A DNA stretch of 64,000 nucleotides from positions 66,500,370 to 66,564,369 of the forward strand of contig CM055096.1 in NCBI GenBank assembly GCA_029204225.1. The letters run 5' to 3'. Below the pieces are notes generated by a model. It was not told where the DNA came from. It made no database searches and saw only the letters and a program-made list of their open reading frames with translations. The stretch is from Diphasiastrum complanatum. Taxonomy: Eukaryota; Streptophyta; Lycopodiopsida; Lycopodiales; Lycopodiaceae. A program made the translations under genes and the position numbers. Positions 12,325 to 23,890 of the stretch are shown in pieces. How positions within the stretch are numbered: the first letter of the stretch is position 1; each line of letters begins with the position of its first letter.

Positions 12325-13560
12325 GACTGGCCGGTCAGCTATGCGGATCTCACAGAGATGGCCATTGTTTGGGGTTCATCAGGACAACTGCTGTGCAAGG
12401 TGCTGCCCACAGTGTAAGCACGGGTGTGTCCACGGTCGAGGTGGTCGGCAGAACGTGGGACTTGATGAGGCAAGGTGCTACCCTTGAGGTGTAAGCACAG
12501 TTAGTTCCCGCGGTTCAAGCCTAGCGCTGTCTGCACGTAGGACAGATGAGGCAAAGTGTTGCCATTAAGTTGGTGTAAGCAAGGTCTGTGCCTTGTGGGG
12601 TGCGGGACGACATATTTGAATTTTATGGGTTAACCATTGATACAAAGATGCTGCTCGAATTCGGGTGTAAAGCACATGTGGGTTAGTTGCCAGTGCGGGA
12701 TAGCTGCCGATCGTTTAGGTATAAGGGCTATCGACCATAGTTGGTGGGGCATGACTGAGGCAATGTGCTGCTTAATGGTGAAAGCACGGATAGTTGGATG
12801 GGTGTTTTCTATGGGCTGATTCTGTGATCGATTTGTATGGGCACGACTAGGCAAAGGTCATTTGGCAGGGCTATCTCAAAGGGGGACCTTGTCTTTGTTT
12901 CCTGTTAGTAATCCTGCTTAGTGTCTTGCTTGTATGTATTCGTGGTGAGTCTTAGTACTCGTGCTTTACCTGGTTTGCATGATTGCTTGTGATACAAGGA
13001 GCTGATAGCTCGAGAAGGAACCTTTCTTTTGAAGGCTGATACCATTAATCCAAAGAGAACCACATAATCTATGGGGCTGATTCGCAGTTCAAGTACTCAC
13101 ACGTGAACGACAACAAAGCGACTCGATGTTTGAAATGGATGGATGGCTAGCCTTGTTACTTGGGTTAGTTTCATTTGCGACAATGCCCACCAGACGCAAG
13201 CAAGAAGTCAAAAGTTGGAAAGAGCAATTTTAGGGGAGATCTTCTATGGAGCAGTTGGTCTTCATTTGGAATGGTGTTGTAAAGCTAACTCGGGTGCACC
13301 CAGTGTGCCCTGCAAGACTCTAAGGGGTGACGCTCCCTAAGGTCCCAGAGCAAGTTAGAAAGTCAAGGACTAAGCCTCTGACCTATGGTGAGCCAGTCAA
13401 GTAGTCACAAGTCATGAGCTAGTCTGGAGCTTGAGTCATGGCCAAGTCACAGGAACCAAGTTGATTCTGCTGCTGGGACGGCTCCCGGGACCCATGTTCG
13501 GGAGCCAGACTGATTCTGCCAGGCTTGCCAGGCTTAATCAGCAAAATAAAAACTCAGTCC
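12325..13560 (+). other. Leader of module A with degenerate repeats
   Basis: After the primer site there is no gag. Instead 12400-12860 carries several loose copies of a motif resembling AGGCAAGGTGCTG ... GTGTAAGCAC, spaced about 80-130 bp. The overlapping open frames here (for example 12092-12494 in two frames) have no domain and look like GC-rich artefacts. The coding part of module A seems deleted, or recombined away into module B. Confidence 0.5.
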
Positions 13561-14191
13561 AAAAAAGCGTGCTTTACCAGAAAGCACTATATTCCAGGAT
13601 AGAGGGGGTGCGCCGAATCACACCAGAACTATAGGGGAGTCCTGCAGACAAAAACTTGGGCAGCTCCAGGAATCCAGTCGCCAAGTCTCAGCTCCTTCTA
13701 CCAGCGCCTATGCCCAACACGTGTTGGTGGCCTTGAGACCAGTCAGTCTATGTATGAATGTAACCTCTTTCAAATTTAATAAAGTTGATCCTTGGGGATG
13801 ATTACCATTTCGGTTTCGCCTCTGGGACTGGTCCAAGTAGAAGGACCCTTACTACAATTTTTTTGCGTCGCCGGCGCCTAAGGGTCCACGTCACCGATGT
13901 GTGGCTCGCCGTTATGCCATTTGGTCAGTTTGGCGACCACTATGCCTTGGGGGTTTCATGTGTGACTTGTCTTTGCCTTTGGTTACCTTTTGGGAATGAT
14001 TCTAAGTTGGCTTTCGGGTTGGTTGGGATTCCAGTTTTTTTAAGTCTGAATGGTTAAGCTTGTTACGTTTCTAAGTTGGCTTTTTACGTAAGTGCATGAT
14101 ATGGATGAATGTTAGACTTAAGCGCATGTTGGAGAAACCGCTCAAGTCCGAACGCCCTTTGAGATGTCGGCGCAATATGTGGTATCAGAGC
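13561..14191 (+). mobile_element. LTR-plus-PBS module B of the same family
   Basis: Landmarks match module A in the same order: GTGCTTTACCAG (13570), CACCAGAACTATAGGGG (13621), AATAAAG near 13780, and TGGTATCAGAGC at 14180-14191 followed by CCGGTCAGCTA. Spacing differs from A (polyA signal to primer site about 400 versus 660 bp). The tandem copies have therefore diverged by indels. Confidence 0.7.
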
Positions 14192-14224
14192 CGATTAGCC
14201 GGTCAGCTACGGAAGTTGCACATG

Positions 14225-14630
14225 GATGGTGCAAACTAGTACCGGATGGCAAGAATGCAGTTCCAGACATGGGACACGTTCAATACCGCGTTATGAGAGG
14301 AGTTCATACCTAAGATTTCATACATGAGATTGAGGACAGAATTATCAGGACTCAAGCAGAAAGATTCATTGCGAGAGTACCTAAATAACTTCAGACAGAG
14401 TGTATAGGTTATTGAAGATATGTCCGAGGCTGACAAGACCCACTATCTCTTGTCTGGAATGCAGTCTTGGACCCGGTGAGCAATAGACAACTACATGCCC
14501 AATGACTTCAGGTCTGCGATTATGAGACCACATTGGCGCCAACTGCTCCCTCAACCTGAACGAGAGTATTTAGTGGATCTAGACCGAGCTTCTTTTCAAG
14601 AGGGAACTCAGCTTTAAATGACAACCAAGT
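14225..14630 (+). pseudogene. Gypsy-like gag fragment
   Basis: In the frame set by codon 14267 the translation reads TWDTFNTAL, a stop, then EEFIPKISYMRLRTELSGLK, SLREYLNNFRQSV, a stop, and IEDMSEADKTHYLLSGMQSW. That is the retrotransposon gag domain of Ty3/gypsy elements. It sits about 75 bp after the primer site of module B, the expected position. At least three stops (near 14292, 14406 and 14477) make it a pseudogene. It ends where the long hairpin begins. Confidence 0.85.
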
Positions 14631-14634
14631 CTCG

Positions 14635-15339
14635 AGAAGGTAACTTGTTTCAAAATATAGCATCTTATGCCATGATAAGAAGACATTGTATGCCAGTAGG
14701 GGACCTGTAATGATGGGCCTGTAGGGTCTATGCTTTTTACATAGCTGAAGACCTCTTTCAACCCCTTTTAGGTTTCACATGGAATGAGCTAGGCCCATAT
14801 CAAAATGTGCATTTACCTCCCAATTTGAAAGCCCAGGTCATTCCATGTGAAAGCACCGCTCGTTTGGAATTTAGGGCATCTAATATTTAAATTCGAATTA
14901 GATAATACATTTATATGTTTTATTAGAGGGGAGAGAAATGGCCTACCACTTACCCTGTATACTCCAATATGTCTCATATATTATATTCCTAGTATACAGG
15001 GTAAGTGGTAGGCCATTTCTCTCCCCTCTAATAAAACATATAAATGTATTATCTAATTCGAATTTAAATATTAGATGCCCTAAATTCCAAACGAGCGGTG
15101 CTTTCACATGCAATGACATGGAATGACCTGGGCTTTCAAATTGGGAGGTAAATGCACATTTTGATATGGGCCTAGCTCATTCCATGTGAAACCTAAAAGG
15201 GGTTGAAAGAGGTCTTCAACTAGCTCGAGCTATGTAAAAAGCATAGACCCTACAGGCCCATCATTACAGGTCCCCTACTGGCATACAATGTCTTCTTATC
15301 ATGGCATAAGATGCTATATTTTAAAACAAGTTACCTTCT
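14635..15339. repeat. 705-bp near-perfect hairpin (foldback element)
   Basis: The left arm is 14635-14963 and the right arm 14991-15339, with a 27-nt loop. The arms are reverse complements along their whole length with few mismatches, for example AAATGGCCTACCACTTACCC against GGGTAAGTGGTAGGCCATTT. The right arm is 20 nt longer because of two roughly 10-nt insertions, near 15110 and near 15225. No convincing target duplication flanks the AGAAGGTAACTTG ends. It lies between the gag remnant and the 3' side of RPS17. It could be a foldback transposon or an inverted duplication; transcribed, it would give long double-stranded RNA. Confidence 0.95.
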
Positions 15340-15815
15340 AAGGAATCTGGACTAATTTCCCATGGGTGGTTTCAATGTGATCTGCAGCATGAAGATAAAG
15401 TGCCCAGCATACCAACTGACATGAGACTGAGGCAATTAGGTGCCTTGCTTGACAAACTAGTGCCCTATTGCCATAACCTCCATGTTGGATAAAGGAAGTT
15501 GTGCCAAAGTGACCCACAATTCAGGAAGCTAAACATTTCACAGATTCATTCAACGTTTTCAGCTATTTGAACCTGTATATAAGAACTGTGCGGATAATTG
15601 CCTCTAAACAGCTACTAGAACAACTTCAAAACCTGGAAACATTTATATCTCACAATGTTGACACGCTATGTCTTCACATTTTGAAATAAAAAATGAGCTC
15701 AATCAACCATGAAAGTATTACAGCTTGGAATAATTTCTGTTTGAAAAAATATATCTGCAGGGGCTTGCAAATCAAGCACGAGATCATATAGCTTAAGTCT
15801 GTAACTAGAATCTAA
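15340..15815 (-). other. 3' flank and probable 3' UTR of RPS17
   Basis: This is AT-rich non-coding sequence directly downstream of the RPS17 stop codon. Part is presumably 3' UTR. I cannot place the polyadenylation site. Confidence 0.5.
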
Positions 15816-17221
15816 CTATGTTCTCCTGTTCCCTTGGAAAAAAAAACCACCACCAGCTGCAGGCGCAGACTGCTGCAACAACAAAACAGAATTATGTCAT
15901 CCCCTGAAATTAGGTTAACGGCTGCATAAGCTTGCTGAACGATGAAAAGCTCAAACTGTACCTGTTGCAGAGCAACACCAGGAAGATCTGGCATGTTCAG
16001 CGATGCCAAGAGATCTAGCGTTTCCTGGTCTACCTGCACATTGAAATCAATAATCTTCAGGATAAATAGTTTCAACTGAACCATATTGACAATGTCAAGG
16101 TAGTTAAGGTCCACAAAAACAGAAACAGTCCCAAGCATCGCATAATCTGCTTGCCTCGATACTATCTGTTTTGATTGCAGATTCCTCAGGGACAAAGTCC
16201 ATGCGCCTTTCACGTTCCTCTTCCTGCAACTTTAAGGAGATTCCTCGAACAGGTCCTCTCTGAATCCGCTTCATCAAATGCTGAAAGAGAATTGGTGGCA
16301 TTAACTTTGGAAAGCATAAGCCATATTCCCTAAAGTAACTTTAAAGGGAAATCAGACATGTATTCTCTTGGATCAACAAGGTAGAAATGTTCAACCATCA
16401 TTCAAATAATGAAGAGGGAACATCAGCACAATATCGAAAATATATCAGACCCACAAAAATTGAAAATTAGGTAGCATTAAACGCGTGATGTACTAAACTA
16501 TAAATTGTTTCTGAAGTAACGTTGATGAGCTAGAAGGTTACATTCCAATTGCCGAAATTTCACGGAGCTAAAATGCCGCCACAAGTAAAATAACCTATAT
16601 TTAAAGAAAATAAGAGCCTCTTACAAATAAGTTTGAAGCTCTGAAGTCAGAAGCTATCCGAAAGGAATTTGACAAATAATATGGCTAACAAACAGTCAAT
16701 GTGACTCCAAATTTACGAAACTCTGCCGCTTTAGTAACTTAAATATCTCAAGGCTCCAACAGACAGAATAACAAGGATCTTTACGAATTGGACCAATCGT
16801 AATTGTTACTACGAAGATCCAGTAATCCATTGAATTGTTGTCAATCCTTAAAAAACCCTAGCCTCTGGAGAAAAAACAATTCTATGGAAACGCAACCATT
16901 AATTAAACCAAAAACTACCGAAACATGACTGAACTCACTGTTCCAAAGCCTGCAATCTTGTTGCGAAGCCTCTTAGAAGGAATAATAGCCACTTCTTCTG
17001 CGATCTTCTTATTTGTTTGAAAATCCAATGTCATACGAGAGTAATATCTCTCAATGATAACCCTAGAAGCCTTCTTCACTGTTTTGGTCCGAACTCGCCC
17101 CTTTGAAAGCAAACAAATCAAATAAGATGATAACACTGCAATGAATTGCTGACATGCATCGCTACAAATCAAATACTGAACAGCAAATTGAGGCAACAGG
17201 CGTTTAAGCAACGCTTACCAT
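15816..17221 (-). CDS. RPS17: 40S ribosomal protein S17 (eS17), five exons
   Basis: This is a component of the cytosolic small ribosomal subunit. Exons on the minus strand are 17221-17219 (ATG only), 17100-16939, 16280-16155, 16033-15962 and 15872-15816 (stop TAG). Joined they encode 139 aa, near the usual plant length. Family hallmarks are [20 protein letters not shown] at the N-terminus, [40 protein letters not shown] and [20 protein letters not shown]. The C-terminal tail is Gly/Phe-rich and variable, as in the family. Splice sites are GT-AG except intron 3, whose donor reads GAG|GCAAGC, a GC-AG intron. Codon phases agree across all junctions and there are no stops, so the gene appears intact. 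Confidence 0.95.
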
Positions 17222-17400
17222 TGCGCAACCGCTAAGAGCAGATCAAAATCTGCGTTCGAAGCACAGAAAGAATGCAATGTGAGGAGCGTCAGATCAGAGA
17301 GCTTCGGGCTAGGGTTTCGGCTATCAGAATACGAGTAGACGGTCTAGATTCAGCCTCACAGATTTATCCCGACCGTCCAATATGTCATTTCAATGCAATT
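17222..17400 (-). promoter_or_regulatory. RPS17 5' leader and proximal promoter
   Basis: On the minus strand this is the pyrimidine- and CTC-rich leader just before the ATG of RPS17. It includes the telo-box annotated separately. The transcription start cannot be fixed by eye. No clear TATA box is seen at the expected spacing. Confidence 0.5.
17310..17317 (-). promoter_or_regulatory. Telo-box (AAACCCTA)
   Basis: The minus strand reads GCCGAAACCCTAGCCC about 90 bp upstream of the RPS17 ATG. AAACCCTA elements are well known near the start of plant ribosomal-protein genes, where they support expression in dividing cells. Position and strand fit that role. Confidence 0.7.
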
Positions 17401-17960
17401 ATGTCAATTCTCATTCTTTTATTCAAAGTGCTGTAGAACATTGGCAAAGTATAAAAATGGAACCGACAATTGTTTTCAAAAATTGATATCATAAAATATC
17501 GACGATTTTTTATACAAGCATATATACTTTTTTTATAAGTAAAAGTCTTCAAAAAATTAAGAAGCTCTATAAGATGCGTTTTTTTTAGGATAACTCAAAT
17601 GAGGTTTTTCGAGCACTGGTCCATATGGTAAGGTATGGTTAGCTTTGTCGCGATATCAATAAGTTACAACGACTATTTGCTAAAAGTTGAGGTGTCATTT
17701 TTATATGAATTTTATTTTTGATTTTTTTTCAAACTCAATCTTTATTTTTTGTTTTTATTTTATGATTTATGATTTGAATGTTGAGCATTGCATAAGACAA
17801 AGGTTCTCGTGACCTAGCAATCTCCTTGTTTTAATGCCATTGATTTAGGCTACCAGCCTAAATAGAATCTCAATTTCTAGTTGTTGTAAGATCTCCTTCA
17901 ATTGTGTTCTAATGTTGTCCCATCATAGGTGCAGCCGTCTCTTTGGTCATAATTAGCATG
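17401..17960. other. AT-rich intergenic DNA, no feature seen
   Basis: T-rich and A-rich runs only. No coding frame or repeat structure was recognised. Confidence 0.4.
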
Positions 17961-17961
17961 C

Positions 17962-18500
17962 TTGATTGTCGGCTCATCTCGAGCTGACAAAATTTCTAAG
18001 ATTCCCTTTCGATACCTCCTGAGCTACTTTCACAAGGATACCGCCAACCCCTTATCTGCCTACAACTGGAAAATCCTCATTCATAAAGAGCTTTGTCTAG
18101 CTCTAAACAAACCCCACAAAGTCACTGTAGGTGGCAAATATCATTAAGACCCAACTTTCTGACCACCAAGCCCAACTCGACAACCCTATCGCCGTCCAAC
18201 AGGCCCTACTTGGCACCATCTTTATTTCACCAAATTCCCAAAGCCCTATCCACTCCACCCAAGCAACAAACACAACCATTACAACCCAATCCTCACCTCC
18301 CTAGTCTTCTCCCCGACAACCTTTCATTGCAGCTTCAACTCCCCACATACCTCCTACCATCCCTTCTTCCCCACCCCACTCTGATGGGACTTGGATGGAT
18401 GTTGATAGGCCGTAGCGGAATAGAGGTCGTCATCCCACCAAAGAAAAAGACAATAATGAAGAAGAATCTTGGATTACTTAGAGATTAAGAATGTAGAATA
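17962..18500 (+). pseudogene. Coding-like remnant, family unknown
   Basis: A frame through about 18130-18490 reads as protein-like text interrupted by stops, for example VANIIKTQLSDHQAQLDNPI, AVQQALLGTIF, then a Pro/Ser-rich part ending DGTWMDVDRP and KEKDNNEEESW. An upstream stretch gives KIPFRYLLSYFHKDTANPLS. The composition suggests a decayed retroelement gag or a host-gene fragment. I recognise no domain and do not assign a function. Confidence 0.3.
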
Positions 18501-19619
18501 GTTCTAATTTGTTTAGATGTCAGAGTAGGTGTCGTAGACAACCATGGAGAATGCAAACAATATAGGCGTCTGAGACAGTCCTGCTATTCTCTATTTCTAA
18601 CAGATAGGTTCTGATAAGTGGAGAGTGAGAGACATTCAAGCATTCAACAAGAATACAATTGTTATGAAAAATAGCGCTTCTGTATAAAAGGGTGTTGTAG
18701 TAACAACAATAATCAGACCACAGAACAATCGCACGAAGCGCGTGATCCTACTTACAAAAGCTAATGAATGCTATCTTTCATAATACTCTTTACTCTCTCT
18801 AAATGATCGCTAACTATGAGGAGTCAGCTACTAGAAGACCGCTTATGGTCGTTTGATCTTTGTTGCACTTTCGCACTCTGTGTATATTCTTCAAATCGCT
18901 CAGATGTTTATATATAGTTGTTAGAAGATCTTTAGTTATTCTAATTACAGTTTAAAAGATCATTAACAGCCCTTGTACTTGATCCGTAGATCGGTTATTG
19001 GTGCATCTTGAAAACGTGAAGAAGTATAGTAAAAGATTCTCCTTCGTATGCGTCAGGAGCATGAGAATGTGGCGTCGTTGCAACCGTAGCCTGACCGCAG
19101 GAGTGTGAAGATAAAACTGTGCGTCAACCACAATCGTGACTTGGAAGTTTCCTTCGGTCAGCTGCCGTTCGTTTACTTCGTAGGTGACCGTAAGTGATAA
19201 CTTATGGTGTCTTGAGGTGCCCTCGGTAGTGAGTTGTACTCTTCGCTTCGTTGACCATAAGCAAGACTTTGCGATGTCTTGCGGTTCGTTCATTTCATAT
19301 GTAGCCGTAGGCGAGACTCTACTGTTTACTTCAGTTTCTTTCGTAAGTAACTGTAAGCTTACGATTTCTGGCAGTGAGTCTTCGCATGTGACCATAAGCA
19401 AGACTTTGTGATTTACTTCAGTCTCTTTCGTAAGTGACCGTAGTCAAGACACTTACGGTTCCTGGCGGTTCTTTGCAGTGTCTGCCTATTGAAGTTTTTC
19501 GTGTATTTTGCAGAATGTCACAAAAGGTAGACCATTTCTGCAGATGCTTGATAGAGTGATTTCCTTAAGAGATGAAGGGGGTGAAACGGATGAGTAGGAG
19601 TAAGATTAAACTTCAACAC
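18501..19619 (-). repeat. Copia 3' LTR (left end uncertain)
   Basis: On the minus strand a polypurine tract (CTTAAGGGGGAG, rc of about 19620-19632) is followed by TGTTGAAGTTTAATC at 19619, a standard LTR start. To the left lies about 1 kb of non-coding DNA with loose repeats of CTTACGGTCACTTACG-like units between 19120 and 19460. I could not find the matching CA end, so 18501 is only a provisional limit. Confidence 0.5.
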
Positions 19620-19850
19620 TCCCCCTTAAGCTTACTGCTACGAATCTAAATTCAAATTGAGACTTAACAATCCTACCATGGTGAAATGTTTTTTCCTCGA
19701 CAATGATTTTGTCAAAATATCAGTTAACATACTATTTGTGTGACAGTAACTTAGTACAACATCTTTGTTCTTAACCTTCTCTCTAAGAAAATGAAACTGA
19801 ACCTCTATGTGTTTGGTTCTATCATGAGTTCGTGGGTTCAGAGGTAGAGC
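19620..19850 (-). pseudogene. Copia RNase H C-terminal tail
   Basis: The minus strand encodes HDRTKHIEVQFHFLREKV, then a short spacer and LTDILTKSLSRKKHF. This is the conserved end of the Copia polyprotein, directly before the polypurine tract. Upstream domains are missing; the neighbour is a Gypsy LTR fragment in the other orientation. Confidence 0.85.
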
Positions 19851-19909
19851 TATATATCTCTAATTGTCGCACTGAAGTATAGTAGGGCTGATTTGTGAAA
19901 ATTGCAGAT

Positions 19910-20510
19910 TCTGAAGCAACCTTCTAAGCCATATGATCTCCTATGAAGGTTCTTTAACTCCCTTGGGCCTCTCTCTTTCTCATTGGTTGTGCATGGAACT
20001 CCATAGTGTCTTGGAGAGTGCCATTTGCCATCTATATGAGAGGAGGAGGGCACCCATAGGGAGGGGCAGAGACTTCTTTTGTTTGTTATGCTTATGCTCT
20101 ACTGGTGTATAGAGTGTTTTTTTGTGTGTAGTATGCTTAGGGTTTGGATCTTGCTTATGGTTTTAGACATAAGTAGGTATCTTGAGTATGCAATGGTTTG
20201 TCGTGGTATATTTGTGATTAGTTATTGGTTAGCAAGGGAGTGCTAGATTAGCCAAGTTGCAAGATTGCATGTGCTAGCTAGCTATGGTTGGGTAATGAAT
20301 ACTTGAGGCCACTTGTTATCTATCTTTGTAATTAAGATTAGGGACACAAGTAGAGGAGAGATCCTTGGAGGCTTGAAGATCCTTACTTACAGGTGGAGGC
20401 ATCCTAGCTTGGAGTTGGGGAGCATCTTGGAGCTTGCAGATTACTTGGAGGACCTTTGGAGGCACTACCTTTGGATTAGGAGGACTTCCTGACTTCATTT
20501 GTAAAACAGT
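19910..20510 (+). repeat. Gypsy-B LTR 3' portion, plus orientation
   Basis: This segment is the reverse complement of 25125-25735. Shared runs include GATTAGGGACACA, GCATGTGCTAGCTAGCTATGG and TTTGCCATCTATATGA. That orientation makes it a plus-strand copy of the 3' half of the Gypsy-B LTR. No tRNA-Met primer site follows (20510 onward reads AACAGTTAGACAG). It is either a truncated second element or the product of an inversion. Confidence 0.85.
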
Positions 20511-20774
20511 TAGACAGTGTACTAAGTTGACAAGTTTTTGTTGTGGAAAGGAAAGTTTGTTATAGGCTTTCTCTGGACCAGCAATGATGAGGAAACATAT
20601 GAGTACGCATGTACTCAAACTAACAAAGAACTTATTGTCTATAAGCAAGATCACTGATTAGGACTTTAGAGCTTTGTTTTCTATTAGTCGATGTACTATT
20701 CTTGATAAAAATTCAAAGGAAATCCTCTCTGCACACAGAGAAGAAAATTTATATATATCTTGTACATGCATCAT

Positions 20775-22545
20775 AATAGCTTGGTCAAAGATGTGAATAT
20801 TATTGTTATCTCTAGTAGAAATTAGACTATGTGTGAAAATTATTTACTAAGAAAATAAACTATGACTAAATTTCCTAAGGGACAAGCCAAAAGAGCTAAG
20901 TCCATTTTTGGATTAATCCATAGCTATCTATGTGGTCCTATGAGTGTGCCCTCTTTGGGCCAAGTCTTATATTTCATCACATTTATTGATGACTTCTCCC
21001 GATTTACCATAACTATATTCATAAAGAACAAGTTTGAGGCCTTTAATTGGTTTAAGAAATTCAAACAGTTTGCTGAGACCCAAACTAGTCTGATTCAGGG
21101 GGAGAGTACATGTCTAATGAAATGGCAAACTACTTAACTTCATGCGGCGTGCACCATCAATTCCTTGCAAGCTATACTCCACAACCGAACGGAGTAGCAG
21201 AACGAAAGAATTCAACCTTGTTGGAAGGTGCACGATCCATGATGTCCAATGCTCAGCTACCCATGAAATTTTGGGCTGAAGCAATATCCACAGGCTGCTA
21301 TCTACAAAACGATTTCAGCACGAAAGCAGTTGACTCTAAAACTCTGTTTGAAGTCTACTATGGTTACAAATCAAGTCTAAAACACCTATGTGTGTTCGGA
21401 TGTCTCTATTATGCACAAATATCGTCTGATATGAGGAAGAAGCTTGACCCTATAAGCTGTAAGTACATTTTCATTGGCTACTCAACATCACATAAAGCAT
21501 ATTGCATTTATGATGTTAATATAGATCAGATCTTAGTCAGTTGAGATGTTGTCTTCCTTGAAGACAAAATTTTATTAATTCAAGCAGAATCAGCAAATGC
21601 AAGAGTTTATTCCAACAACTCCATTTACCATCGATAGGCCTAAACCTATGTCAACCACAGAATGAAGACTTCCCAATCATTCATCCAAGAGAGACGTCTA
21701 CTCGAGAACCTACAGTTCGAAAGCCTACATGACAATGACAACAACCTAATCGCTTCGTCCCTCAGGTGTTTATAAGCCAACGAACCTACCTCTGTTGCAG
21801 AAGCTCTATTAATGTCAGATGCATACAAATGGAAAGCTGCTATGGATGCTGAGGTTCATTAACGAAAAACAAGACTTGGAGTCTTGTTTATCATCTTGCA
21901 AGTATAAAACCTATTGACACTAAGTGGATCTTCAAACTAAAGCTTAAGCTAGATGGATCAATATCCAAATGGAAAGCTAGATTAATGGTTAAAGGTTATG
22001 AACAAGTTTATGAAATATATTACACTGACACCTTCAATCCAGTGGTAAAACATCAATCTATTCACACCTTGCTGGCTATAGCTGCTGCAGAAGATCTGGA
22101 CGTCCAGACAACATTCCTTCATGAATACATGCAAGAAGAAATTTTCATTTATCAACCAGAAGGTTACGTCCTCCAAGGCCAAGAGCATTTGGTATGTAAA
22201 TTACAGAAGGCACTTTATGGCCTCAAACAAGCTCCTAGGGCCTGGTATGAACGAATCAATCACTTCTTGTTGCAGCATGATTTTACTTCATGCTCTGCAG
22301 ACTCAAATGTGTATCTCAAGAACAAAGACTCAAGCTATGTGATAATAGCCTTATATGTCGATGATTATTTAATCATTAACGATTCAACTCAGTTATTGCA
22401 CGAGACAAAGTCTCTACTGTCACAAGAATTTAAAATGACTGATTTAGGTCCAGTTCATTACCTACTTGGTATCGCGCAAGCAGAAGGATTACTATAAGCC
22501 GGAAAGTATATTTGAACAATGTACTTTGTAGATATGGCATTCATG
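20775..22545 (+). mobile_element. Copia-2: integrase, RT fragments
   Basis: Integrase starts near 20905 with LIHSYLCGPMSVPSLGQVLY; the usual HTD Asp is Tyr here. It continues with FITFIDDFSRF, a frameshift near 21095 that also removes the second Asp motif, then PNGVAERKN and FWAEAISTGCYLQ. After GYSTSHKAYCIYD a stop falls at 21541. RT blocks follow: DTKWIFKLKLKLDGSISKWK (21920), KALYGLKQAPRAWYERINHF (22207) and the catalytic LYVDDYLI with YVDD at 22354-22365. The element lacks gag, protease, RNase H and LTRs. It lies against the truncated end of Gypsy-B. Confidence 0.9.
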
Positions 22546-22549
22546 GCAT

Positions 22550-23890
22550 TTATGTAAGTTTTTTATCATTGCAGCAGATGAAATCATTATGAAAACATAA
22601 ATAACCATTAAAATTATAATTCTTCATTATTGAATTAAGTTCTTGTTTAGAATAAGGATTAACATTTTTAGCGTTAACAATTAAACTAGCCTTGATCTTA
22701 ATCAAACAATTTTCAATCATAAAAGATAAAGATTTTTCAACAAAATCAATTCTCAATGACTTATTCTTATCAAAATGTCATTGTTGCCCGAGAACAATAT
22801 CTACATTAGCTAATGCAACAACATGGAATTCTAGTTTTTCAAAGTAATCTTGTATGTGTAACTCTACATTAGGAACAACATAATCCATAAACTCGGAATT
22901 GATTCCCGATGCCATTGTCACAAAATATTTTTTTTTTTTCACTTTTTTGGTAGGAAGGTTTATCCTCTGCACCAAATTTACATTAATAAAGTTATGAGTG
23001 GATCTTGTGTCAAAAAGGACATTAACAACTTGATCTTTAACTTTACCTTTAATACAAATAAGGTCATTAGGTCCAAAAACTAAAGAATTAAGAAAACATA
23101 CATCCATCTCATTACTTCGAGATAAATTAACTGAAGTAGAAGCTGGTTTTTTTGACGCAATCTCGTGCAAGGTGACCCTCGCCAGTGCACTTGAAGCACA
23201 TGTTCTTCTTACGAGCTTCAGCTATATCTTTGCCACCCTAATGGTTTTTAAAGTTTTTCTTGGTTTTCTTAGGATTGTTGAAATTGGAATGTGTTTCACT
23301 AACAGCTTCCCTATCATTCCTCTTGAATTGAAAACCTTTCTTTGGCTCATTGGGCTGGTGACCCCTAGATGGCTTAGGTGTGTCATCAAAATACTTTGTA
23401 GCCCTAATAACATCCTCTAGGGTTTTTGGATGGTTCCTACGGACATCCACTTGGTAATCTTTGGGTAACCCATCAATAAACATTAACATTTGTATCTTTG
23501 GTGGAATGTCACTATAAAAGTGGATTCAAGTACTCATGAAAATCTTGAATAAATTGTTGCAAACCTTTATTCATTGTTAAATGACTCAACTTTTGAAAGT
23601 GTTCATAGTCATCTAATAGTGGTAGGAAGTATTCCCTAAAAACTATGCAAAAATCATCCCATGTACAAGGTTGATTGCCTTTTGCAACTAGGTCATCCCA
23701 CCATACTAAGGCTCTTCCTTCAAGGAACACAGTTACAGTGGACAACTTTTCACATTCAGGGAATTGGTTTATGCCAAAGTATTTGTTCCATACATTAAGC
23801 CATGAACTTACCACTTGCAAGTTCCCATCTTTCTTCTCCCCCTTAAACAATTTTACAAGAGGTGGAACTACATCCTTCTCCTGGTTGGCT
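22550..23890 (-). pseudogene. Gypsy-B gag, CCHC, protease and RT linker
   Basis: Read leftward on the minus strand. Gag (23850-23512) contains WLNVWNKYFGINQFPECEKL and ALVWWDDLVAKG, the retrotransposon gag domain. After a frame break, 23489-23238 continues with LPKDYQVDVRRNHPKTLEDV. The knuckle CFKCTGEGHLARDC lies near 23180. Protease (23060-22780) contains VNVLFDTRSTHNFINVNLV; the active-site motif is Asp-Thr-Arg instead of Asp-Thr/Ser-Gly. The linker towards RT follows to 22550, where Copia-2 begins. RT, RNase H and integrase are missing. Confidence 0.88.

Noticed and set aside
12092-12494. Two overlapping long frames in GC-rich DNA
   Set aside because: They cross an LTR end and a tRNA primer site, so coding is implausible.
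15812-16301. Two overlapping minus-strand open frames as separate genes
   Set aside because: They are exons 3-5 of RPS17 read through their introns.
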